Source: Hymenobacter properus (lineage in GTDB: Bacteria > Bacteroidota > Bacteroidia > Cytophagales > Hymenobacteraceae). Taken from it: 64,000 nt of DNA. The position numbers and the translations under genes were made by a program. The first letter of the stretch is position 1. Each line of letters opens with the position of its first letter. The notes under the pieces were generated by a model. The model was not told where the DNA came from. It saw only the letters and a list, made by a program, of their open reading frames with translations, and did not search any database. Positions 8,478 to 17,358 of the stretch are shown one piece after another. The DNA is taken from NCBI RefSeq assembly GCF_015694735.1, contig NZ_JADQDP010000002.1, forward strand, positions 1,054,001-1,118,000, given 5' to 3'.

Positions 8478-10658
8478 CTACTCCCCCAGCTTCTCCAGAA
8501 TCTCCAGCGCCGCGGTGGCGATGACCGTGCCCGGCCCGTACACACCGGCCACGCCCGCATCGTAGAGGAACTGGTAATCTTGGGCGGGGATGACGCCGCC
8601 GGCAATCACCAGAATGTCTTCGCGGCCCAGCTGCTTCAGCTCCTGTAGCAGCTGGGGCAGCAGGGTTTTGTGGCCGGCGGCGAGGCTGCTCACGCCCACC
8701 ACGTGCACGTCGTTGTCGGCGGCCTGGCGGGCCACTTCGGCGGGCGTTTGGAACAGGGGGGCGAGGTCGACGTCGAAGCCAACGTCGGCGAAGCTGGTGG
8801 CAATGATTTTGGCGCCGCGGTCGTGGCCGTCCTGGCCCATCTTGGCTACCAGCATGCGGGGGCGGCGGCCTTCGCGGGCGGCAAAGGCATCGGCGGCGGC
8901 GCGGGCCTGTTCGAAGGCTTCGTTGTGCGACATTTCCTGCGAATAAACGCCCGCCACGGTGCGCGTGGTGGCTTGGTGCCGGCCAAACTGGGCTTCCAAG
9001 GCATCAGAGATTTCGCCGAGGGTGGCGCGGGCGCGGGCGGCGGTCACGGCCAGGGCCAGTAAGTTTTGAGAGTTGAGGGTTGAGGGTTGAGTTTCGTTCT
9101 GGCTGGAATTGCCCAGGTCCTCAAGGCGGGTGCCCGCGGCTTCGGTAATCGCGGCCAAGGCCACTTTCACTGCCACCTCGTCGCGGTTGGCACGCACTTG
9201 CTTTAGGCGGGTAATCTGGCTGGTGCGTACGGCATCGTTGTCGATGTCGAGCACTTCGACCTCCGTTTTCTCGGTGGTCTGGTACTTGTTCACACCCACG
9301 ATGATTTCCTTGCCAGAGTCGATGCGGGCCTGCTTGCGGGCGGCGGCTTCCTCGATGCGCAGCTTGGGCAGACCGGTTTCGATGGCCTTGGCCATGCCGC
9401 CAAGGGCTTCTACCTCCTGAATGAGGGCCCAGGCCTTATCGGCCAGCTCGTGGGTGAGGGTTTCGACGTAGTAGCTGCCGCCCCAGGGGTCCACTACTTT
9501 AGTGATGTCGGTTTCGTGCTGCAGGTAGAGCTGGGTGTTGCGGGCAATGCGGGCCGAGAAGTCGGTGGGCAGGGCAATGGCCTCGTCGAGGGCGTTGGTG
9601 TGCAGGCTTTGGGTGCCGCCCAAGGCCGCGGCCAGAGCCTCAATGGCCGTGCGGGCCACGTTATTGTAAGGGTCCTGCTCGGTGAGGGAGTAGCCCGAAG
9701 TCTGGCAGTGCGTGCGCAAGGCCAGGCTCTTGGGATTGGTCGGGTTAAACTGCTTAATGAGCTTGGCCCAGAGCAGGCGGCCGGCGCGCAGCTTGGCAAT
9801 CTCCATAAAGTGGTTCATGCCAATGGCCCAGAAAAAGCTCAGGCGCGGGGCAAACTCGTCTATCTTCATACCCGCGGCCAGGCCGGCGCGCACATATTCC
9901 AGGCCGTCGGCCAGGGTGTAGGCCAGCTCCAGGTCGGCGGTGGCGCCGGCTTCCTGCATGTGGTAGCCCGAGATGCTAATGCTGTTGAACTTGGGCATCT
10001 TCGCCGCCGTGTAGCTGAAGATGTCGGCGATAATGCGCATGCTCGGCGCGGGCGGGTAGATATAGGTGTTGCGCACCATAAATTCCTTCAGAATGTCGTT
10101 CTGAATAGTGCCCGACAGCTTTTCCGGGCTCACGCCCTGCTCCTCAGCCGCTACAATGTAGAAGGCCAGTACCGGCAGCACCGCCCCGTTCATGGTCATG
10201 CTCACCGACATCTGGTCCAGCGGAATCTGGTCGAAGAGGATTTTCATGTCCTCCACCGAGTCGATGGCTACGCCGGCCTTGCCCACGTCGCCCTGCACGC
10301 GGGGGTGGTCGGAGTCGTAGCCGCGGTGGGTGGCCAAATCAAAAGCCACGCTCAACCCCTTCTGCCCGCCGGCTAGGTTGCGTCGGTAAAACGCGTTTGA
10401 TTCCTCGGCCGTCGAGAAGCCCGCGTACTGCCGGATGGTCCACGGGTTCTGGGTGTACATCGAGGCGTAGGGCCCGCGCAGGTAGGGCGCCTGCCCCGCG
10501 CCGAAACCCAGGTGGTCGAGGCCGGCCACGTCGGCCGCCGTGTACACGGGCTTAATGGCAATGCCCTCAGGCGTGGTGGTAGCGGCAGTTTCCGAAGCGG
10601 CGGTAGCGGCGGGCGCCGCGGCGGCGTTGTAGGGAATGGAAGAGAAGTCGGGCTTCAT
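8478..10658 (-). CDS. mutB: Methylmalonyl-CoA mutase, large (B12-binding) subunit
   Basis: Catalyses the adenosylcobalamin-dependent interconversion of (R)-methylmalonyl-CoA and succinyl-CoA, in the propionate pathway, in the cytoplasm with MutA. The 726-aa protein has the N-terminal TIM-barrel domain ([30 protein letters not shown]) and a C-terminal cobalamin-binding domain with the DGHDRG motif whose His ligates cobalt. The linker at about residues 515-530 ([15 protein letters not shown]) is encoded by a 7-bp tandem repeat and looks inserted. A 219-bp MITE-like repeat separates it from mutA upstream. Confidence 0.97.
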   Translation of the reverse strand: MKPDFSSIPYNAAAAPAATAASETAATTTPEGIAIKPVYTAADVAGLDHLGFGAGQAPYLRGPYASMYTQNPWTIRQYAGFSTAEESNAFYRRNLAGGQKGLSVAFDLATHRGYDSDHPRVQGDVGKAGVAIDSVEDMKILFDQIPLDQMSVSMTMNGAVLPVLAFYIVAAEEQGVSPEKLSGTIQNDILKEFMVRNTYIYPPAPSMRIIADIFSYTAAKMPKFNSISISGYHMQEAGATADLELAYTLADGLEYVRAGLAAGMKIDEFAPRLSFFWAIGMNHFMEIAKLRAGRLLWAKLIKQFNPTNPKSLALRTHCQTSGYSLTEQDPYNNVARTAIEALAAALGGTQSLHTNALDEAIALPTDFSARIARNTQLYLQHETDITKVVDPWGGSYYVETLTHELADKAWALIQEVEALGGMAKAIETGLPKLRIEEAAARKQARIDSGKEIIVGVNKYQTTEKTEVEVLDIDNDAVRTSQITRLKQVRANRDEVAVKVALAAITEAAGTRLEDLGNSSQNETQPSTLNSQNLLALAVTAARARATLGEISDALEAQFGRHQATTRTVAGVYSQEMSHNEAFEQARAAADAFAAREGRRPRMLVAKMGQDGHDRGAKIIATSFADVGFDVDLAPLFQTPAEVARQAADNDVHVVGVSSLAAGHKTLLPQLLQELKQLGREDILVIAGGVIPAQDYQFLYDAGVAGVYGPGTVIATAALEILEKLGE
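9072..9091. repeat. Heptanucleotide tandem repeat inside mutB
   Basis: On the plus strand GTTGAGG occurs at 72-78 and 79-85 of the 9000s, followed by GTTGAG at 9086-9091. In the coding direction it reads as CTCAACC units within the interdomain linker. The unit length is not a multiple of three, so gain or loss of one unit would shift the frame. The motif resembles AACTCTCAACTCT-like intergenic repeats. Confidence 0.8.
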
Positions 10659-10684
10659 AGGTGGGAAACGGCAGGTGGAACGTC

Positions 10685-10903
10685 TGTCATTGCGAGTGGA
10701 GCGCAGCGCAACGCGGCAATCCGTCCTCTCAATGCGCTAAGCCCCGAGATGTGAGAAGCGCTTTTTGGAGACGCTTCTTTTGTTTAAATAAAAGGTCTGA
10801 CTCTCGTGAAAGAGTTTGTCACATTATTAGGTTGGTCGCTGAGAACAGAACGGATTAGCTACGCTGTCCTTCGGTTGCTGCTGGCTTCGCCCTCGCAATG
10901 ACA
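10685..10903. mobile_element. MITE-like repeat element, copy 1
   Basis: A 219-bp segment bounded by the 12-bp inverted ends TGTCATTGCGAG and CTCGCAATGACA. Internal subterminal sequences CAATCCGTCCTCTC and ACGGATTAGCT are also partly mirrored. Same ends and similar layout recur at 59610-59786. There is no ORF of note, so it is non-autonomous. It lies between mutA and mutB; a hairpin with following T run near 10760-10792 (GAAGCG...CGCTTCTTTT) may attenuate transcription. Confidence 0.75.
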
Positions 10904-10913
10904 GGCGGGGCGC

Positions 10914-12701
10914 TTACCGCCCCTGCAGGCGTGCCAGCACTTCCTCCGTGGTATAGCCCTGCACCTTCATTTCCTTGAAGCCGAACACGCGCACGGCCTC
11001 GTGCAGGGTGGCCAGGTCGGAGCTGAGCAGGGCGGGGGGGATGAAGTGCTGCTTTTCGTGCGGAATCTGGTAGATGAAGCGGGCAAACTTCTGGAACTGC
11101 TCGGGCGTGGCATACATCAGTGTGGCCTCCTCGGGCGAGGAGTAGAGCACCGACAGCGTGCCCGGCGGGTGGCTGGCCGCTATTTCGGGCCGTTCGTGCG
11201 GCATCAGCATCTGCACGAAGGTTTCCATAATCACCTGGTTGGTGTTGGTGCCCAGCAGCACCACGGCGGCGCGCTTGCTTTTCTTCTCGCGGCGCTCGAA
11301 GTGCAGGGCCGTGGCCAGGCGCAGCACCTCGGTGGGGTAGGCCGCGCGGGTCACGTCGAAGGTCGAGGAGCGCAGCAGCTTCTTGGGGTGAAAGCTGAAT
11401 TGTTCCCGCTGGTTCTGGAAGCGGTTGGTGCCCACTATCACCTGCTGGCCGCTGGCAATGCGCCGGAACGTCTCGGTGGTCACGGCCTTGATTTCGTCCA
11501 GCATCTGCCCCCGCGCCGCCGGCAGCCCCCCGGCCGTTTCCACGCGCTGAAATTGCAGCCAGGCTTCCTGGGCCAGCTGGTCGGTGAGGGTTTCAATGAA
11601 ATAGGAGCCGGCCGCCGGGTCCTGCACCTGGCCCAGGCCCGATTCCTCGCGCAGCAAAATGGATAGGTTACGGGCCAGGCGGCTCGAAAAGTCGTTGGCT
11701 TCGGCAAACAAGGCATCGAAGGGGGCTACGCTCAACGAATCGGCCCCGCCCAGCACCGCGCTCATAGCTTCGGTGGTGTGGCGCAGCAGGTTGGTGTGCG
11801 GGTCCAACGTGGTCATGGTCCAGGAGGCCGTGGCGGCATGGATGCGCAGGTTGGCATTGAGCGAAGCCGGCAGGCCAAAGCCGTGCAGCAACGTGGCCCA
11901 CAGCCGGCGCAGGGCCCGTAGCTTGGCAATCTCGGGGAAGTAGCTGGGCGTGACGGCCACGTGCAGGTGCAGGGCAGCAGCCACTTCGGCCAGGGTGGTT
12001 TCGGCGTCGGGCAGCTCGGCCAGCAGGGCGGCGGCGGTGTTCAGCGTGAAGGCAATCTGTTGCACAGTGGTGGCCCCGCGGTTGCCAAAAAACGCTCCGT
12101 TTACGGCCAGGGCGCGGAAATCGGGCATGCCCGAGCTCAGGCGCACGCAACGGCGCAGGGCAGCACGGTAGTCGGCCAGCTCGGCGCCCTCGGGCACGGG
12201 GCCCGGCGCAAAGCGCAGGAAGCCGCGAAACGCCGTGCCGGGCGCCGCATCCACGAGTTGGCTCAGCAGCACATCGGGCTTGTCGGCCACGGTGTAGCCC
12301 ACAAAGGTGCGGGCCAGTGGCAGCTGCTCGGCCAGGTAATGCGCGGCGAACGCCGTGGCGTCGGTCAACAGGAAATGCACGCCGTCGGCGCCGCCGGCCA
12401 GGGCCAGCACGGCCTGGTCTACGGCCGCGCGGCCGTCACCGGCCGGCACCGGTATGGCCGGCACGTTCAGCCAGGGGCTCACGGGGTGGGGCAGGGGCGC
12501 GGGCGCGCCGCCCAGCGCCGTCAGGGCTTCGCGGTGGTAGAAGGGCTCCACCGTGAAGCCATCGGGCAAGGGCCAGCGCAGGGCGGCTGGGTCCTGGCCC
12601 TTGAGGTCGCGGGCGAGGCGGGCCTGCCATTCGGCGGTGGTCACGGCCGGAAATTCAGCAAATGAAACAGAAGGCGCGACCGGGGTATCGGACATGGACA
12701 T
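10914..12701 (-). CDS. mutA: Methylmalonyl-CoA mutase, small subunit
   Basis: MutA is the catalytically silent partner of the heterodimeric mutase. The product from the ATG at 12701 is 595 aa and homologous in layout to MutB (SFSLA-like TIM-barrel sections such as DPAAGSYFIETLTDQL and a Rossmann-like C-terminal domain) but lacks the DxHxxG cobalamin-ligating motif, as expected. The frame extends upstream to 12887, but those 62 codons are Arg/Pro-rich and overlap the divergent gene's start, so MSMSDTPVAP is preferred. It is transcribed before mutB. Confidence 0.93.
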   Translation of the reverse strand: MSMSDTPVAPSVSFAEFPAVTTAEWQARLARDLKGQDPAALRWPLPDGFTVEPFYHREALTALGGAPAPLPHPVSPWLNVPAIPVPAGDGRAAVDQAVLALAGGADGVHFLLTDATAFAAHYLAEQLPLARTFVGYTVADKPDVLLSQLVDAAPGTAFRGFLRFAPGPVPEGAELADYRAALRRCVRLSSGMPDFRALAVNGAFFGNRGATTVQQIAFTLNTAAALLAELPDAETTLAEVAAALHLHVAVTPSYFPEIAKLRALRRLWATLLHGFGLPASLNANLRIHAATASWTMTTLDPHTNLLRHTTEAMSAVLGGADSLSVAPFDALFAEANDFSSRLARNLSILLREESGLGQVQDPAAGSYFIETLTDQLAQEAWLQFQRVETAGGLPAARGQMLDEIKAVTTETFRRIASGQQVIVGTNRFQNQREQFSFHPKKLLRSSTFDVTRAAYPTEVLRLATALHFERREKKSKRAAVVLLGTNTNQVIMETFVQMLMPHERPEIAASHPPGTLSVLYSSPEEATLMYATPEQFQKFARFIYQIPHEKQHFIPPALLSSDLATLHEAVRVFGFKEMKVQGYTTEEVLARLQGR

Positions 12702-12828
12702 TAAATTAACTTTTCGCGGGGGCTTGCTGCTGGCTTCGCGAAACCAGAGCCAGCCGAAAACAGGCCGAAAGATACCGCCGCTGGTGCGAAGCCGCCCGTG
12801 CCGGCATACGGCAGGCGGATTCACCGCG

Positions 12829-12836
12829 TAGCTTTG
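12829..12836 (+). promoter_or_regulatory. Candidate -7 promoter box TAGCTTTG
   Basis: An exact match to the Bacteroidota -7 consensus TAnnTTTG, 49 bp upstream of the ATG at 12886, on the correct strand. A clear -33 TTTG was not seen. Confidence 0.5.
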
Positions 12837-12885
12837 CAGAAACCTTGCTCCGGCCTTACGTGCCGGGCCCGTTTCCGTTATTTTC

Positions 12886-13653
12886 ATGCTGCATCATTCG
12901 TTTCGGACTGCCCTTGCTTCCGGCCTGCTAGCCCTGACACTTGCCGCCGGCTGCCAGCGCGCCGCTTACGCGCCCACGGCTCATTTTGCGCCCGTCACCA
13001 GCCAGCCGGTGGGCAAAGCCCAAGTCGAAGACCCGGCCGTGGCGGCCCTCATTGCGCCCTACCACGACAAAGTGACGTCCCAAATGACCGCCGTGTTGGG
13101 CACCGCGCCCGCCCCGCTCACCAAAGGCCCCGGCGAAAACCTGCTGTCCAACTTCGTGGCCGACCTGCAGCGCACGCGCGCCAGCCAGGAGCTGAAACAG
13201 CCCATCCCGTTGGGCGTGATGACCAACGGCGGCCTGCGCGCCGGCTTCGCGGCCGGGCCTGTCACGCTGGGTTCAGTATTTGAGCTGATGCCCTTCGAGA
13301 ACGAGCTGGTGGTGCTCGACGCGCCCGGCCCGGTGGTGCAGCAGCTGTTCGACTACGCTGCCCACAACAAAATGGCTGTGTCCGGTGCCACCTACACCAT
13401 CACTTTCGATGGCCAGCCCAAAGACATCCGCATCGGCGGCCAGCCCTTCGACGTGAACGAAAACCGCACTTATCCCATTGCCATTTCCGATTACCTGGCC
13501 ACCGGCGGCGATAACATGGCGTTTTTCAAAACCATTGTGCCCCGCCACACCAACGTGCTGCTTCGCACCGCCATTGCCGACCACATCCGTGCGCTCACCA
13601 AAGCCGGGCAGCCGGTCACGGCCCGCATCGAAGGCCGGATAAAGGCCAATTAA
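12886..13653 (+). CDS. 5'-nucleotidase C-terminal domain lipoprotein
   Basis: The 255-aa product has a lipoprotein signal peptide (LALTLAAGC, Cys near residue 23), so the mature protein is a lipoprotein. The body matches the substrate-recognition domain of 5'-nucleotidase/UDP-sugar hydrolase: GENLLSNFVADLQ, MTNGGLRAGFAAGPVTLG, VFELMPFENELVVLD and the GGDNMAFFK end region. It has no metal-binding catalytic domain; that is encoded by the next gene. Together they probably form a periplasmic nucleotidase that works as two polypeptides. Confidence 0.88.
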   Translation: MLHHSFRTALASGLLALTLAAGCQRAAYAPTAHFAPVTSQPVGKAQVEDPAVAALIAPYHDKVTSQMTAVLGTAPAPLTKGPGENLLSNFVADLQRTRASQELKQPIPLGVMTNGGLRAGFAAGPVTLGSVFELMPFENELVVLDAPGPVVQQLFDYAAHNKMAVSGATYTITFDGQPKDIRIGGQPFDVNENRTYPIAISDYLATGGDNMAFFKTIVPRHTNVLLRTAIADHIRALTKAGQPVTARIEGRIKAN

Positions 13654-13655
13654 AC

Positions 13656-13750
13656 AGTTAGCAGTTAGCAGTGAACAGTTAGCAGTTCACTGTTGGCTGT
13701 ACAAGGATTTCTAATTCTTTGCTAACTGTTCACTGCTAACTGATAACTGC
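13656..13750. repeat. Intergenic repeat with 21-bp inverted arms (GTTAGCAGTGAAC type)
   Basis: The 101-bp gap between the two nucleotidase genes consists of GTTAGCAGT/GAACAGT direct repeats. A perfect 21-bp inverted pair lies at 13664-13684 and 13720-13740. Short AACAGTTAGCAG direct copies lie beside it. The hairpin could stabilise or uncouple the two messages. Confidence 0.8.
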
Positions 13751-13754
13751 TTTT

Positions 13755-14687
13755 ATGAAGCGCCGCGAATTCCTCCGCAATTCCCTACTAGGCACCGCCG
13801 GCCTCACTGTGCTGGGCGGCCTTACCAACTCGGCCGAAGCCGCCAAGGCCCCGCTCAAGCTCACCATCCTGCACACCAACGACATGCATTCGCGCATCGA
13901 GCCCTTTCCCGACAACGGCGGGCAGTGGGCCGGCATGGGCGGCATGGCGCGGCGCGCGGCCCTCATCAAGGACATTCGGGCCAAAGAGCCCAACGTGCTG
14001 CTCCTCGACTCGGGCGATATTTTCCAGGGCACGCCCTACTTCAACTTCTTCGGCGGCGAGCTCGAATACAAGCTCATGAGCCAGATGGGCTACGACGCCA
14101 GTACCCTCGGCAACCACGACTTCGACAACGGCCTGGAAGGCTTGCAGAAACAGCTGCCCAACGCCACCTTCCCCTTCCTCATCGCCAACTACGACTTCTC
14201 GAAAACGCCGCTTGCCGGCCGCTTCGCGCCCTATAAGGTGTTTGAGAAGCAAGGCATCCGCATCGGAGTGTTCGGGCTGGGCATTGAGTTGAGCGGCTTG
14301 GTGGCCGACAAAAACTTTGGCCAGACCGTGTACCTTGACCCTGTGGCCAAAGCCAAGGAGATGGCCGCCCAGCTGCGCGGCCCCGAGCGCTGCGACCTGG
14401 TTATTTGCCTCTCACACCTCGGCTACAAGTACGAAAATGCCAAGCTCGACGACCGTAAGCTGGCCGCTCAGGTGTCGGGCATCGACCTCATCCTCGGCGG
14501 GCACACCCACACGTTTATGGACGCCCCGGAGCCCATCACCAGCCCCGACGGCCGCGCTACGCTCATCAACCAGGTGGGTTGGTCGGGCATCAACCTGGGC
14601 CGGCTCGACTACGAATTTTCGCCCAAAACCAAGCGGGCCGGGCTGGCGCAGGCGGCGGTATTGCCGGTGCGCGAAATAATTGGTTAA
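13755..14687 (+). CDS. Metallophosphatase, 5'-nucleotidase catalytic domain
   Basis: The 310-aa product is a calcineurin-like phosphoesterase of the 5'-nucleotidase type. Metal ligands are visible in LHTNDMHSR, LLLDSGDIFQG, LGNHDFDNG and GGHTHTF. The N terminus (KRREFLRNSLLGTAG) has a twin-arginine-like signal followed by a hydrophobic stretch and SAEAA, so export, possibly by Tat, is likely. The substrate-binding domain is missing and is supplied by the gene just upstream. Expected reaction: hydrolysis of nucleoside 5'-phosphates in the periplasm. Confidence 0.92.
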   Translation: MKRREFLRNSLLGTAGLTVLGGLTNSAEAAKAPLKLTILHTNDMHSRIEPFPDNGGQWAGMGGMARRAALIKDIRAKEPNVLLLDSGDIFQGTPYFNFFGGELEYKLMSQMGYDASTLGNHDFDNGLEGLQKQLPNATFPFLIANYDFSKTPLAGRFAPYKVFEKQGIRIGVFGLGIELSGLVADKNFGQTVYLDPVAKAKEMAAQLRGPERCDLVICLSHLGYKYENAKLDDRKLAAQVSGIDLILGGHTHTFMDAPEPITSPDGRATLINQVGWSGINLGRLDYEFSPKTKRAGLAQAAVLPVREIIG

Positions 14688-14720
14688 CCGGGAATCATTT
14701 CCGGACGGTGCTGACGTTAA

Positions 14721-14754
14721 AGGGCACTTCGGCAATTGGCCGGAGTGCCTTTTG
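14721..14754 (+). terminator. Intrinsic terminator after the nucleotidase genes
   Basis: GGGCACTTCGG pairs with CCGGAGTGCC (one G-T mismatch) around AATTGG, followed by TTTTGTTATTTTTT. It lies 34 bp after the stop at 14687. Confidence 0.85.
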
Positions 14755-15029
14755 TTATTTTTTTTCAGCCTGAGCTACCACACCAATGGCAAGCGCCCGT
14801 TAAAAAGTCTGAGGAAGCTTTCGATGGGTTTGGCCAGAAAAAAATGGCATTGACCGAATGTGGTACGGTCCTGCTAGAACTAGCGAAAAAGCAAGGGCAA
14901 ACACGCTTTTTTTCTCGCGAAGTTTTCCACAATTTTGTCCCCCCCTAAAAAATAAAGCTCCTTCTATGGAGCTATTTCGGCTTCCGTTTTTGTTGCCGGC
15001 CTGCGCCGGATTATTGTCTAACTGCTCTC
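14755..15029. other. dnaA upstream region with one DnaA-box-like site
   Basis: No gene is credible here. TTTTCCACA at 14923-14931 fits the relaxed DnaA box TTWTNCACA. I saw no second good box and no AT-rich unwinding-type region, so this could be an autoregulatory site but is not convincing as oriC. A small hairpin (AGCTCC...GGAGCT) lies at 14957-14972. Confidence 0.4.
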
Positions 15030-16598
15030 ATGCTCAAGGATTTTCGCACGGTTTGGGCTGGCTGCCTGCGCAGCATCTCGGCGGAAATCGGGGAGCAGAG
15101 CTTTAAGACGTGGTTCCAGCCCATTGTGCCGGTGGAGCTTAAAGGCAACGTGCTGACCATTCAGGTGCCGAGCGCCTATTTCTACGACTGGCTGGAGGAG
15201 CACTACGTGGACGAACTGCGCCGCGCCCTCTTCCAGCAGCTGGGCCCCGAAGGCCGCCTCGAATACAGCGTAGTGGTAGACCAGGGCAACTCGCAGTCGC
15301 AGCCCAAAACGCTGCACCTGCCCCCGCCCCGCAAAGCCGCTGCTCCCGACCCGCGCGACACGCCCCAGGCGCCGGCCCCCCAGCCCGCACCCGTCAGCAA
15401 CCCGCTGGCAGGCAGCGCCCGCGCCGGCTCGGCCCGCTACGTGAACTCGGGCGCGGTGCGGGCTGCGCAGCGCAGCAACTTCGGCACCAATACCCTGGCC
15501 GGCGTCGAAACCGTGGCCCCGCCGCGCAACCCCTTCGAGCAGGCCAAGCCCATGGACGGCAACATCGTGCCCTCCCAGCTCAACGGCTCTTATACCTTCG
15601 ACAACTACATCGAGGGCGACTGCAACCGTCTGGCCCGCTCGGCCGGCCTCGCCGTGGCCAACAAGCCCGGTACCACCAGCTTTAACCCGCTGATGGTGTA
15701 CGGCGGCGTGGGCCTCGGCAAGACGCACTTGGTGCAGGCCATCGGCAACCACATTAAGGCCACGGCGCCCGAGCGGTTTGTGCTCTACGTGTCGGCCGAG
15801 AAGTTCACCAACCAGTTCATCGACAGCGTGCAGCGTGCGCAGGTGCAGGACTTTGCAAACTTCTATCTGCAGGTCGATGCCCTGATTCTGGACGACGTGC
15901 AGTTTCTGGCCAACAAGGGCAAGACGCAGGAGATGTTCTTCCACATTTTCAACCACTTGCACCAGTCGGGCAAGCAGATTGTGATGACTTCCGACCGGCC
16001 GCCCAAAGACCTGCAGGGCCTGGAGGACCGGCTGCTGAATCGTTTCAAATGGGGCCTGACGGCCGACGTGCAAAGTCCTGACTTCGAGACGCGGGTGGCC
16101 ATCATCCGCAACAAGATGGAGCAGGACGGCATCGACATTCCGCCAGACCACGTGGTGGACTACCTGGCCAATTCGGTGCACACCAACGTGCGCGAGCTGG
16201 AAGGCGTCATTGCCTCGCTGGTGGCCCAGAGCAGCCTCAGCCGCCGCGACATCGACTTGGAAATGGTGAAGCAGGCCCTGCGCCACATCATCGAAGAAGT
16301 AGAAGCCGAGGTGAACCTCGACTTCATTCAGAAGACTGTGGCCGCGTATTTCAACATCTCGGTTGATTTGCTCAAGGACAAGACCCGCAAGAAGGAAGTG
16401 GTGACGGCCCGGCAGGTGGCCATGTACTTTGCCAAGCACCACACGGCCCACACGCTGAAAACCATTGGCTTCCACTTCGGCGGCCGCGACCACACCACCG
16501 TGATGCACTCGGTGCAAACCGTGTCGGACTTGGTGGATTCGGATAAGAAATTCCGCGACCAAGTGGACGAGCTGCGGAAGAAGTTCGCCAAGAAATAG
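15030..16598 (+). CDS. dnaA: Chromosomal replication initiator protein DnaA
   Basis: DnaA binds DnaA boxes at oriC and opens the duplex in an ATP-dependent way. The 522-aa protein shows domain I (FRTVWAGCLRSISAEIGEQSF), a long Pro/Ala-rich domain II (about residues 95-180), the AAA+ domain with Walker A GGVGLGKTH and Walker B LILDDVQFL, and the domain IV signature FGGRDHTTVMHSV. It is longer than the E. coli protein because of domain II. The gene is monocistronic, closed by a strong terminator. In Bacteroidota dnaA is often not beside oriC. Confidence 0.98.
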   Translation: MLKDFRTVWAGCLRSISAEIGEQSFKTWFQPIVPVELKGNVLTIQVPSAYFYDWLEEHYVDELRRALFQQLGPEGRLEYSVVVDQGNSQSQPKTLHLPPPRKAAAPDPRDTPQAPAPQPAPVSNPLAGSARAGSARYVNSGAVRAAQRSNFGTNTLAGVETVAPPRNPFEQAKPMDGNIVPSQLNGSYTFDNYIEGDCNRLARSAGLAVANKPGTTSFNPLMVYGGVGLGKTHLVQAIGNHIKATAPERFVLYVSAEKFTNQFIDSVQRAQVQDFANFYLQVDALILDDVQFLANKGKTQEMFFHIFNHLHQSGKQIVMTSDRPPKDLQGLEDRLLNRFKWGLTADVQSPDFETRVAIIRNKMEQDGIDIPPDHVVDYLANSVHTNVRELEGVIASLVAQSSLSRRDIDLEMVKQALRHIIEEVEAEVNLDFIQKTVAAYFNISVDLLKDKTRKKEVVTARQVAMYFAKHHTAHTLKTIGFHFGGRDHTTVMHSVQTVSDLVDSDKKFRDQVDELRKKFAKK

Positions 16599-16613
16599 GC
16601 AAATTCTGCCTAA

Positions 16614-16658
16614 AAGAAAGAGGGCTGAAGACAACCTGTGTGTCTTCAGCCCTCTTTT
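16614..16658. terminator. Strong bidirectional terminator after dnaA
   Basis: AAAGAGGGCTGAAGACA pairs exactly with TGTCTTCAGCCCTCTTT (16641-16657) around ACCTGTG, flanked by A and T runs. It separates dnaA from the convergent membrane-protein gene. Confidence 0.92.
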
Positions 16659-16676
16659 AATTTCGGGGAGAGGTAA

Positions 16677-17171
16677 TCAGGACGCCGCTGTTGGGCTTAC
16701 TTCCTGCAGGGGCACGTTGTGCTTGGCGGCAAACTCCCGCACTTGCTCGCGAAAGCTCAGCTTGCGGCGCTTGCCTTTTACCTCGCGCAGGTTGAGGGCG
16801 TAGATTTCGCCGTCTTTCTGGCGCACGCGCAGCACGGCGGGCTTCAGCTCCAGCGCGGCAATGTTTTCGGCGGCGAATACCTGCTTGGGGCGGAACAGAC
16901 CGTTTTTGTGCACGATGTAGCCGGGCGTAAACTCAAGGTAGCTCTGGGTGCCGAACACAGGCGCGTTGTTTACCAGCACATAGCCCAGGTAGACGAGGGT
17001 GAAAACCAAAAATACCCAGTGCAGGAAATGGAAGTCCGTTGCCCCGCTGTTGCTCAGGATGCCAAACAGCACGTAGGCCAGCCAGAAGACGCCGATGGCA
17101 ATCTGGCCCCAGAACGGGACGCGGGAGTTGTTGGCGGGGCGGAGGCGGATGCGGGTGGTACCAGTGGGCAT
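16677..17171 (-). CDS. Membrane protein with two N-terminal helices and a basic C-terminal domain
   Basis: The 164-aa product has two hydrophobic segments (VPFWGQIAIGVFWLAYVLFG at 18-37 and LHWVFLVFTLVYLGYVLV at 50-67) and then a soluble domain, FTPGYIVHKNGLFRPKQVF... with ALNLREVKGKRRKLSFREQ. This layout is like bacterial PH-domain membrane proteins, but the match is only in outline. Function unknown. Confidence 0.65.
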   Translation of the reverse strand: MPTGTTRIRLRPANNSRVPFWGQIAIGVFWLAYVLFGILSNSGATDFHFLHWVFLVFTLVYLGYVLVNNAPVFGTQSYLEFTPGYIVHKNGLFRPKQVFAAENIAALELKPAVLRVRQKDGEIYALNLREVKGKRRKLSFREQVREFAAKHNVPLQEVSPTAAS

Positions 17172-17227
17172 AGCTGCAAATTTAGGGCGAAGATTTTTTG
17201 TATAGGAGGCACCGGCTCAAAAGCAGA

Positions 17228-17330
17228 ACGTCATGCTGAGCGCAGTCGAAGCATCTCCACTGCAATAGTAAACCCAATCGGCTGGATTAGTTATGCGGCA
17301 GAGATGCTTCGACTGCGCTCAGCATGACGT
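17228..17330. repeat. Palindromic repeat, GTCATGC-GCATCTC family
   Basis: Perfect 30-bp arms at 17228-17257 and 17301-17330, beginning ACGTCATGCTGAGCG and ending in the mirror of GCATCTC, around a 43-bp spacer. It lies in the gap between the membrane-protein gene and osmC. Related copies occur at 55546-55629 and 58734-58834. Confidence 0.9.
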
Positions 17331-17358
17331 CTTTAAGGCTTGAGCTGAGTGACAGCTG

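Noticed and set aside
14736..14948. 70-aa frame before dnaA
   Set aside because: Starts inside a terminator and has no recognisable domain.
14755..15029. oriC beside dnaA
   Set aside because: Only one relaxed DnaA box and no clear unwinding element were visible.
15018..16634. 538-aa frame antisense to dnaA
   Set aside because: Shadow of dnaA; His/Val/Gly-rich mirror composition.
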